Part shown: positions 55,187 through 64,000 of the stretch, piece by piece | Layout: each line of letters starts with the position of its first letter | Numbering within the stretch: the stretch's first letter is position 1 | From: Engraulis encrasicolus | Lineage: Eukaryota > Chordata > Actinopteri > Clupeiformes > Engraulidae | Reading direction: 5' to 3' | DNA length: 64,000 nucleotides | NCBI RefSeq assembly: GCF_034702125.1 | Contig: NC_085867.1 | Span: forward strand, 38,450,156 to 38,514,155 | Made by a program: the position numbers and the translations under genes | Notes under the pieces: model-generated | What the model was told of the DNA's origin: nothing | Databases searched by the model: none | The model's input: only the letters and a program-made list of their open reading frames with translations

Positions 55187-58100
55187 TTAGAGCTTGCAGC
55201 CGGCGATGTACGAGCTTAGATCCCTGCCCATGCAGTAATTACGCCAGCCGGACCTGAAGGTACGAGAACAGGAGAGAGGGGAGAAATAAGTGGAGTGGTG
55301 AGAGTCTGACCCAAATCTTTATTCCACCACACCAGACCTTTGGCCTAACACGGTAACTCACAGACTCTGTTTGGCCCACAGTACAGTCACATGCATCAGG
55401 TAAATCTGAACACATTACATAACACTGGTAACAAAAACAAAAACAACTTCGATCTGTGCCTTAGACCTTTGTAATAATAATAATAAATGCATGATCAATA
55501 ATGAAATGTTTCGGGCCAATAATCAGGTTTTCAGGTCTAATCTGATTCGTTGTGATTCCTTGAGCTTGTAAGATTCTTATTTACGGTGGCAAGCATAGCC
55601 TGGTTCCCCAACAGCCTTGGCAAGACCTAATTAATTACAGTGCATTATGTTACACTTGGCTGACTCTTTCATCTAAAGTGACTTACAGTTGTTCAGCTAC
55701 AGGGTATTGGTTTACAGTTCCCTGGATCAATATGGGTTTACTGTACTGTAGGTGCCTTGCTCAAGGGCACCTCAGCCCTGAATGAGATGTGGGTAGGGCT
55801 GGACTGGGACAAACATACAGCCATGGGCATTTTTTGTTTGTTTTAGTCTGGCCCTGCTCAAATGCCACTGTTGTACTATATCCTGATCGGCTCAGTCCAC
55901 TTTCTTTATTGAAGATGCACAAGTGGGCCATCACCTCTAGATTGTGGGCCAGGCCCCTCACAAAAAAAGAACAGCATCGGCCCCTGAGAACTAGTGGCCC
56001 ACTGGGAATATGTCCTATATACCAGATTACCAATCTAGCCCTTGGTGTCTGTGGGTACTGGAGAGCACCCACAAATCCTGCGCCTTGGATCAGGGCTGGC
56101 CTGAGCCCGAAAGAACAGCCCAGGCATTTTTTTTTACCATAGGCCAACCCATCACACAGACCCCTACTTTTCTATGGTTATGTTATATTATATTGTATTA
56201 TATTATATTATATTATATTATATTATATTATATATATGATTATATACATGTATATATATTATATTAGCGCAGTCCACTGTCTACATGAGAGATGGACCAA
56301 TGGGCCACCCCATTAAAATTGTGGGCCGGTCTCTAAGGACAAAACAATCTAAAAACAAACAAACAAACAAATAAACAAACAAGAAACACAAAAGCATTGG
56401 CCATTGAGGAATCTCAGCCCACCAGGAAAGCCAGATTACCAGTCCAGCCCTGCCTTCGATCACAAGACCAATCTTTAACTATGCCCCACATAAACATTCA
56501 AACATAAATTCAAACGTAACACTATAAGCCATTCATTCTCACCAGGAACGCAGCCAGGTGTAGTCTCTGACCACACGCTTGGCACATACGATGGCTGGCC
56601 TGATGTTGTCTGTTAGCAGGACTGGAAAAAAAAGAATAACAGGAAGAATATTATGGATGACACAGAATAAACTTTAAGAATGGAAATGTATCTGCAGGCT
56701 GCATAATACCTAGTAAGTGGTTAAAAGACATAGAAAGAAAGTAAGAAAAAATTAAAGAAAGAAAGATAAAAGGAAAGAAGAGAATAATCTAAGTCTGCAA
56801 AGACACCATGGCGATTGAAACAGCAATGGCCGGCGTTCTGCTCAAACATGAACCTGCAAGTTAAATCCTTCATGAACAACACGTTATGGAATGTCAATTC
56901 AACACTTAATGAGAATGAATTTCAACACTCTTCTCATTGGTCCCACACTCTATCTTCTTGGTCACACACATGCGTGTCTCAGCTGCATTAAATTCCCCCA
57001 CCTCCACTCACTTTACATTGGGTGATGTCACTTGCGGTCGCCCTGCATTGCGTCTCCGTGGGGCTGCGTTGTGTTGAATGAATGCCATGCCTCCATCGAG
57101 GAGTTGAGAAATGTTCAACTTTTGACGGATCAACACAGTGCTCCCTATCGGGCCCTGTGGCATCCACTGTGACCCCACCTCCATCAGACACACCCACCGT
57201 CGTGCTGTGACGCACGCATGACGTATGTACGAACCCGCCGTGATGTGAGTGTTGATTTAACACTGCACTGTTTGGATTTTTGGATTACAGTATACTGTGT
57301 GGCTGGTGAGTGTTCATATTTACTGTCACTGATAGGTTAAAGATTTGCAGATTTGCAGATCGCAGATATTTTTTTTCCAAATATTTACACCCCAGCTGTG
57401 TCCATATGCTTTCACACAGGTGTAGTCATGGAGACAGCTGTGGCATGATGCCAAACTTGGGGTCAAAAGGTCACAAGATTGCCAACATAGTGACCAAGAT
57501 AAATCATTCTATGTGTCATCAAAGTTGGATTAAGTCCCGTATATTCTAAATGCCTGTGACTTTCTATTTGAACTTTTATTCTGAATCCTCTTTAGTCTCC
57601 TAAAGGGGAAGTGTCTCATTCACTCTCCTGGCGGCTCCACCAGTGGAGCGCTTCATTATCGATTAAAAAGAAAACGTCCCTGCCATACTACTACACAAGA
57701 GTAGTCCTGGACAAGCTACGGAGTCCTGGACAAGATAGCCAACAAGCTCAGGAAATAGCACAGATGAACAGTGACCAAAAGCAAGAATACATCGATCATA
57801 GACATTGACAGCAATGCAAGCAAGCAAGAACACATAGACCACAGATAGACTGTCAATTAAAACAAAGCAGGCAGGCAACAAGCAATTAACAAGAACTCAT
57901 CAACATATACTGACAGAGATGCAAGCAAGATTATGCAAACCAGAAAAAGACTTTTCTACATTTTCCTACAACATATAACCACCCCTTCCTCCCTCCCTCT
58001 CCATCCTTGGTTACTAATATTAATGTAATGTAATGTAGCAGCTGACCTGTGCAGTTGACATGGCAACCGTTCCTTGATAGGGGCGTTTTCCCGTCGTCAC

Positions 58101-58843
58101 ACCACCACCTGCTGTTGAGCTGGAAGAGGCCATAATCTGTAGAACCGTCAAAGTTGCCGCTGATGGCCGAAGAGTTATAGTTGGACTCCCACTTGATCAG
58201 GCAGATCCCTGGGAACACAGCACAAGGAGATTACTGTATGGCGGGTATGCTGGAATTCTCCACAAGTTGAAATAAAATTCTCTATGTGTTTGAATTCCCT
58301 ACGAGTTGAAATGGGATATACTGTATGCATGCGGAATCTCTCGGAACAAAATTCCAACAGATGAGATGAGATGAGATGAGACAAATCAATGACTATGATG
58401 TGTTGGTCAAATGAGATCAACTGACAGCTAAGGCAAATTAAGATTGCCAGAAAAATGTGAAAAAAACTTCCTGGCCTATCAGAATAGAAAACATTCTGTA
58501 GGCTACTGTAAATGTAAATATTCCATGTCAAATTGCAATTGTATGTACAATCACATCTTCATTACCATGTCAATACTGATAATATTTATCATTAGGCCTG
58601 CATGATCAATTAGAAATGAGAAGGTAGTATTATTGCAGCCTCGCATTGAGAAAGATACTCTAAAGCAGGCCTCCAGCCTGGTGAATGAACAGGTAGCGGT
58701 AGGTAAGCCTACTTACAGTCGGCCAAGGTGGTCCCGCGATATCCGTCCATACCAGCGTCATTGAGAATGGTGGCGAGCTCACACCTCTGATATACCTTAG
58801 CACTGGCTGCTGCCACCAGCAGCAGAAACACTAGACCTCGCAT
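55187..58843 (-). CDS. lyz: C-type lysozyme, copy 8 (lyz8)
   Basis: Secreted muramidase of 144 residues. Exons on the complement: 58717-58843, 58047-58208, 56543-56621, 55187-55253. Signal peptide [15 protein letters not shown]; the mature chain starts KVYQRC; eight cysteines. Glu35 (KWESNY), Asp52 (GSTDYG) and Trp62-Trp63 (SRWWC) are present, so it should be active. It is the most isolated member (12 kb from lyz7) and differs most in exon 3 ([19 protein letters not shown]). The exon 1 donor is GTAAGT, not GTGAGT, and the shared promoter cassette is not recognisable upstream. AATAAA lies at 55050-55055 on the complement. The Gypsy element inserted about 35 bp beyond that signal, sparing the transcript. 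Confidence 0.93.
55796..56452. repeat. Old TIR repeat region in lyz8 intron 3
   Basis: AGGGCTGGACTGGGA at the left and CCAGTCCAGCCCT at the right are inverted. An internal GGGCTGGCCTGAGCC suggests two nested or joined copies. A (TATAT)n stretch lies at about 56180-56265. The same family is seen at about 0.9-1.08 kb. Confidence 0.55.
56630..58046. other. lyz8 intron 2
   Basis: About 1.4 kb with a GAAA-rich stretch (about 56727-56790) and otherwise unremarkable sequence. No other gene seen. Confidence 0.5.
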
Positions 58844-59596
58844 GGCTGCTGTGTGTATGTGTGAGCGAGAGTGCTTGCACTGAGCCTGAGTGCCTTGTTA
58901 AATCTGCTATTAATACGTTTGGCAGCCTTCAGGAAAGAGAGGATATATGCGGCTTTATTATTATGCTTTCAACTAGGTCAGAACAACTGGCAAGACAACT
59001 GCGTTTTGGATGCTTTGTTTGTTATTGTGCATTGTTCTCATTGTTCTAGTTTCAGCGATATGATTTGCGTGCAAGAGAGGTACTGTACATTCCAGTGTGA
59101 AAATTAAAAAGCAGATAATTGACAGCTATTGATGTAGCATGCTGTACACATACAGGACAATACTGCATGGCATCCATCATATGGCATCTAGTGTGCAAAT
59201 ATCTGTTCATGGTCAAAGACACCAAACCATTCTGTCTCTTGTGCAAATTGTAAATTAGGGAAATTCTAGCTAAAACCACCAGGGATCATCATGTGGCCTA
59301 TACTGGCAACCATATCAAATCAGGAAGTTGCGGAGTAATGTCTTCCTATCTGTTTCCGTTTAACTAAATGGGTAATGAAAGCCACTGAAAGAGTACAATA
59401 GCAAAAAGGATAAACATCTTTTATTGGAAACTATTGGAAACCCCCACCATCAACCCCCTCCCTGACATCTAATCCGGTTGACTTCAGCGGGACAGGACAG
59501 GACAGCACAGGGACATGTGTGGTTTAGCATACAGTACACTTTGCTACCTGGTAAACAAAAAGGCTCCTTTATAGGATAACAATATACATGCGCGCG

Positions 59597-59598
<2 letters not shown>

Positions 59599-59679
<81 letters not shown>
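59599..59679. repeat. (TG)n microsatellite
   Basis: About 80 bp of TG preceded by CGCGCGCATG. Confidence 0.97.
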
Positions 59680-59680
<1 letters not shown>

Positions 59681-60263
59681 CGCGCTACGTGTGTAGGGGT
59701 TAGGACTAGGATTGTTAGACCTGTTCATGGGCCTTATTCATGTGACTTTGCATCCAGTGGCAGAGACAAACATAGTGTACCCGCAAGCCAAGCCGAGCTG
59801 ACAACAAACATCTAGGCCTACCAGTGTATCAGTCCCATCGTGCCACAGTTAGGCCTAACCCTTTCATAGGGCCTGCAGAGTTTCCATTACGTATACCATT
59901 CTATTCTATAATGCCCATGTCTAACGAATTGTTGATACCAAAATGGTAACAACCATGTCTATTGAACTGTTGATAATCCATTGCTGGTATACAAATGGTA
60001 ATGAACATGTCTATTAAGCTGTTATATGACAATTAAATGTCATAGCTATACCGTTACGATGTAGGCCTAGCATACGCTTTTAAAGAGAGTCGTATCGCTG
60101 GTGATCCCATTTGCTCCAAAGAGCTAAGTCAACACGATAATGTTTTAAAAATACGGAACACAGTTGAGATAAGAACAATTTCACTGACCGTCAGGGGTGC
60201 ATTTCTCGAAACCATAGTTGCTAACTATGTTAGCAGCAGCACAGCGCTGAGGTTACTGTACTG

Positions 60264-60592
60264 CAGTGTTTCTCAAAGTGGGGCGGAAGCCCCCCTAGGG
60301 GGGCGCGGAGGTATTGGAGGGGGGGGGGCGTGAAGTCAGAAGGTTTTTCTTTTTTAATACTTTTCTGCTTTGCCATTAAGTCAACACATTCACTTTACAA
60401 TCACAATATATGAATTAATTTATTCACTAATATGTACAGAACATCATAGGCCATATACGTGTATATAAGGCTCTAATAAACTTTACGAAGGCCTATTTAT
60501 TTGTATTTTCGTAACCATTTTGATCGAGGGGGGCACAGACAGACATCCTTCCTCTGAAGGGGGGAATGGCAGGAAAAGTTTGAGAAACACTG
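60264..60592. mobile_element. hAT-like MITE
   Basis: Ends CAGTGTTTCTCAAAGTGG and GTTTGAGAAACACTG, flanked by CTGTACTG/CTCTACTG (one mismatch) at 60256-60263 and 60593-60600. 329 bp, G-rich near the left end. Confidence 0.85.
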
Positions 60593-61487
60593 CTCTACTG
60601 TATGAGAAATAAAGAGGTGGGAGATCTCCACAGTCATGAGATTTGATAATCTCTTGTAGCCAGACAAGGGGGAAAAATGATCCGTGGTGGGCAATGTTTT
60701 TCTAGGAAAAAAAAGCTTAAAAAGGGGTTTAGAATGAGGACTAGCTTGTCTGCCAAGTAATACCAAGTCCTTCAACAGACTTGTGTCCTGCCAAGGAAGG
60801 ATTAAACAGGGATATCCAGTTTCCAAAGTAAAGGATTGCAGTAGCAGTCTCCTTAATCTCAATATACATATGTGACTTCTTAATGAGGTAGAGGTCCCAT
60901 ATGCATCACAGAACAACAATAGCAAAAGGCTCAAATCAAATGTGCAGTGAATTAAACACAGTGGCAATGACACAGGCTTTGGTCACGCTGAAACTGTCAT
61001 ACAGCTTTTTTATTAATAAGGTTGTGATTGTTTTTCCGCACACCTCAACTGGGTAGTGCATTGAAGATACTGATAAACTTTGAAGACACTGATAAATACT
61101 GAAATATTTGTTTTAACCATTAGTTGTCGGATGGAAGAGCGTGACACAGATTCACCTCTTTATTTTTGGTGTTTTCTTCATGAGATTTTTTAAAACCAGT
61201 CACCCAGAGTTAATGCTCGCACAGCTGACATCAGCATAGAGGTAGCCAACATGTGATAGACCTACCTAAATCGTTCAAATGACTAACAGCAATTTTTGGT
61301 GGCTCTTTTATTTTACAGGAGCATTGGCAACCCATGAAATGGCAAAAAAAAACACACGCACACTAAAAGTGTTTTTTTTTATGACACAGCGTAAATAACA
61401 GGAAGCATCTGGATCCTGTATCAACATTTTAATAAACTGAGAGTTGTTTTTGTTTTAATGTGGGGTTACGTATTCTTACCGTAATTC

Positions 61488-62151
61488 TCATTCCGGGTGT
61501 TCGGTGAAATTGGTAACACTGGTGAAATTGGGGAAAGTCTGACCAGGAACTTCAACTGGCAAAAGAGGTAGTTGGTTTGTTTGGACAGAACATGGTTTTG
61601 AAATCAGTCAGGACTTGACCTCATGAAGAGATCATATAAATCTTTACTAGTTTTCTGCACAGTTGCTGCACTGTGAATTGTGTTCATTAATTTCCATATA
61701 AAATAAGTGCAACAGTCAGATTTAACTATACTGTACAACCAGGCCTATGTTTCAAAAAATGATTAAATCCAAACCAAGGTTCCAAGTGACTGTCTGATCA
61801 GTGCTACAGACTTGCACAGGGGTATGCGATGAAACAGACTGAACTAGGTGATTGGCTCATTTTTTTGTCACAATGTAGGCTACTGTGGTGTGGTCCATGT
61901 TGACATTATCATCTAGAAATGTTGGGTGATTAAAAATGTGATAAAAACGTGATAATAATGTGTGATATCAATGCCCCGGTACAGCCTCAAGGGCAGTCAG
62001 GCAGCCGGAAGTTCCAAATTCCCCATCAACGCCCCCCCCAGCACCTGCCCTCCAAAATAAAATATAAAGAAGAAGAAAAGAAGAACCTGATCCACCTTTT
62101 CACTTTCAATTTTAATGGATGTTGAATGAATAGATAGAATGAATCTATCTG

Positions 62152-62236
<85 letters not shown>

Positions 62237-62830
62237 GTATATGTATGCACCAACTACAGATGGACACGCATGAGCACTAGAGGCTTTAGGCTAAAAGAAT
62301 AAAAAGGGGCCATCATAGACAGATCAGATTCTGATTCTTTTGATCTCAGAAGCATTCGGGACTAGCCTGGCTCTCATGCAGACCTTTCGTGCATCTTCAT
62401 TAAACTTCGTGCACCAGGTCAATTCGGGACAGGATTTCTGCTGAAATACAGTACCTGAAGGAAATTCTCTCACTCACTGGTTCATCATCAGGACAGTCTC
62501 AGTAGCTGAAGTTAGACTGTTTGCTGCTTTGAATCTGACGACAATTCAGAACGATAAGTAAGTTTACTAGACCAAAAAAAAAGTCCATCTCTGAGCTAAA
62601 CGTTTTTTTTTTCTTTTCTTTTCTTTTTTTTACCTTGCAAGTCACTCACCTGCTTTTACTGCTCTGAACGATGATTCTTTCATAGAATAAAATGTCTTTA
62701 AGTTTGCGAAAGGAGCCTTATATGATTTAAGTTCAATGTTTGGAAATTTCAACATTTCTTTGTCTTGGTATGCAGTCAAAGGACCACAAACAAAAAGAGC
62801 TGCCACACAGGATAAATTAAAACACTTCAT
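61488..62830 (-). CDS. Hypothetical small secreted protein (tentative two-exon model)
   Basis: Exon 1 on the complement is 62650-62830: an ATG, a hydrophobic signal-like start MKCFNLSCVAALFVCGPLTA, then a Lys/Phe-rich segment, ending at a good donor (GCAG then GTGAGT). This part is fairly convincing. A compatible exon 2 could be 61488-61555, after TTTTGCCAG, reading EVPGQTFPNFTSVTNFTEHPE and a TGA; it has two N-glycosylation motifs (NFT). The joined product would be 82 residues. I do not recognise the family. It is divergent from the collectin gene, 241 bp away, suggesting a shared promoter. Exon 2 is a guess from splice phase and composition only. Confidence 0.4.
62155..62233. repeat. (CA)n microsatellite
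   Basis: About 78 bp of CA dinucleotides within the putative intron of the - strand gene. Confidence 0.97.
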
Positions 62831-63071
62831 ATTTGCTCTCCTTTTTGTCTATTAATTCGTAAGGGTCAAACAGATATGAGGTGTGTTCTTTGTGTTTCTT
62901 ATCTGTGGTGTCAGGTCAAGTCTTTGATTTATTTGGTTCCAGTTCAGATTATAGCGAATAACATAAATTATTCGTGTTAAAAAATAACAGGCATTGTCTT
63001 ATTCAGGTCATGATGTCAGTAGTGGGCATAAATACGAGTTCAGGTCTGCTGTTGGCCAAGTGTCTTAGGAG
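62831..63071. promoter_or_regulatory. Divergent promoter region
   Basis: 241 bp between the two start codons. On the + strand, CATAAATA at about 63027-63034 lies about 40 bp before the collectin ATG and is a likely TATA box. No clear TATA is visible for the - strand gene. Confidence 0.5.
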
Positions 63072-63298
63072 ATGGCAGTCATCGTTTGGTCCATGCTGTA
63101 CCTCACTGTTCTTCTGTTCTCCCTGGGAAATGCGGCACTAACTGACTCCCCACCTGGCGACTCGTGCTCAGCTGGCGTAACTGGCAGCCCTGGGCACAAC
63201 GGACAGCCTGGCAGAGATGGCAGAGACGGCAAAGATGGGCGAGACGGAGCCACAGGACCTAAAGGGGACAGAGGAGAACCAGGTAAGGCTTTGAGTGG

Positions 63299-63387
<89 letters not shown>

Positions 63388-63913
63388 TGTGTGTGTGCAG
63401 CATTGCAAGAAAACATTGTTAAAAGTATTGTGTTGTAAATGGGGGAAAGAAGAGCCAAATAACCATGGAAATGGGGAAGACTGTGGCCTGATCTTTCAAA
63501 ACTCAGGAGGGTGGAATGATCGTGGCTGTGGTGGTAGTTTTCACATAGTATGCGAGATAAGCAAATGAAGGACAAGAAGGCTCAGCTGATGAAACAGGCC
63601 TATGACATCAGCCAAAAAACCCTTCCTATCACAACTCTCGTTACGTTATGTGTGTGTGTGTTTGTGCGCGTGTGCATGTGCAGCATTGCAAGAAGACATT
63701 GTTAAAAGCATTGTGTTATCTATATGAAATCACATGTAGGCCTATAAATCACATGTTGGCCTATAAATCACTGATTTCCCATTCAGGTGTGTAATTGTCA
63801 TGTGGTTCACTCACCTTCACCTGCAGGTGACCCAGTGCCTGGCCCACCAGGTAAAATGGGTCCCGCTGGCCCACCAGGTCCCAGAGGAGAAAGGGGGGAC
63901 ATGGGAGTACCAG
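63072..63913 (+). CDS. Mannose-binding-lectin-like collectin, 5' part
   Basis: Start of a secreted pattern-recognition lectin. Exon 1 (63072-63282) encodes a signal peptide ([20 protein letters not shown]), a short Cys-containing N-terminus (DSCSAG) for oligomerisation, and Gly-X-Y repeats ([19 protein letters not shown]). Exon 2 (63827-63913) continues the collagen region ([19 protein letters not shown]), with the Gly-X-Y pattern broken once near its start (GDPVPGPPG), like the kink known in mannose-binding lectins. Both exons are bounded by phase-1 splice sites typical of collagen exons. The neck and carbohydrate-recognition exons lie beyond the window. A stray lectin-domain fragment and a TG microsatellite sit in intron 1. 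Collectins bind microbial sugars and trigger the lectin complement pathway. Confidence 0.85.
63301..63399. repeat. (TG)n microsatellite
   Basis: About 95 bp of TG, starting 18 bp after the collectin exon 1 donor. Confidence 0.97.
63434..63568 (+). pseudogene. C-type lectin domain fragment in collectin intron 1
   Basis: The + strand encodes the last 44 residues of a collectin carbohydrate-recognition domain and its stop: [16 protein letters not shown], then [20 protein letters not shown]. It has the EPN triplet of mannose-type sugar binding, the WND calcium motif and three of the four usual cysteines. It is out of order, between collagen exons 1 and 2, with no acceptor that would make it a sensible exon there. 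A 40-bp phrase starting GCAGCATTGCAAGAA occurs just before it (about 63397) and again after it (about 63681), so it sits inside a local duplication. Confidence 0.8.
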
Positions 63914-64000
63914 GTAGCCTATTAGCTTACAACGGTATCCTACATGTATGTGTGAATCTGCTACTGATAAGAAATAGGCCCCTACATGGGTATCTAATCT

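Larger units (their letters stand above)
58844..61487. other. Intergenic stretch between lyz8 and the right-hand gene pair
   Basis: No gene recognised. It contains a TG microsatellite (59599-59679), one diverged MITE copy (about 59930-60127) and a hAT-like MITE (60264-60592). A half-MITE end GGGGTGCATTTCTCGAAACC lies near 60.19 kb. Confidence 0.5.

Overview
The window is vertebrate nuclear DNA, almost certainly from a teleost fish. The signs are split genes with GT-AG introns, C-type lysozyme genes in four exons, long (CA)n/(TG)n microsatellites, a decayed fish-type Tc1 element, an L2/CR1-clade LINE, tRNA-derived SINEs, many hAT-like MITEs and a collectin gene. I half-recall some of the repeats from clupeiform genomes, but that is memory and not shown by the sequence.

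The backbone (about 2.5-59 kb) is a tandem array of C-type lysozyme genes. I could rebuild eight complete four-exon copies with consensus splice sites, here called lyz1 to lyz8. lyz1 (2707-4034) is on the + strand. lyz2 (4820-8791), lyz3 (12922-15542), lyz4 (18173-28330), lyz5 (31718-34932), lyz6 (37162-39963), lyz7 (41606-43574) and lyz8 (55187-58843) are on the - strand. Dead remnants lie near 12.05 kb (exon 1), 45.0 kb (exon 2) and 36.2 kb (3' flank). All copies keep the catalytic glutamate (Glu35, hen numbering). lyz1, 2, 7 and 8 also keep Asp52. The four consecutive copies lyz3-lyz6 have lost Asp52 and also the aromatic residue at position 62, so half of the array looks recruited to a changed or non-muramidase role. 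lyz1 lacks Cys80. Most copies share a promoter cassette: TATA box, CACCC box, a GGACAAAGG element and an ISRE-like element. Upstream of lyz1 the distal part of this cassette sits in a 309-bp unit repeated three times. lyz7 has lost the cassette.

Mobile DNA fills much of the array. A 3.2-kb LTR element (18371-21586) lies in the last intron of lyz4. It has GATTC target duplications, a Tf1/sushi-type self-priming signature, no pol, and one long proline-rich ORF. An apparently intact 6.7-kb Gypsy element (48276-55011, - strand) has identical 318-bp LTRs, a tRNA-Arg-type primer site and an 1839-residue Gag-Pol ORF, and it landed just behind lyz8. A 2.2-kb TIR element with TTA target duplications lies at 45971-48135. 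A 5'-truncated L2-type LINE occupies lyz4 intron 1. There are two SINEs with perfect target duplications, several hAT-like MITEs, TTAA-flanked MITEs, fold-backs, and two inverted repeats carrying hammerhead-like motifs.

At the right edge a divergent pair begins: a small secreted-protein exon on the - strand (62650-62830) and the first two exons of a mannose-binding-lectin-like collectin on the + strand (63072 onward). The collectin's first intron holds a stray C-type lectin domain fragment. With the lysozymes this makes the window an innate-immunity neighbourhood.
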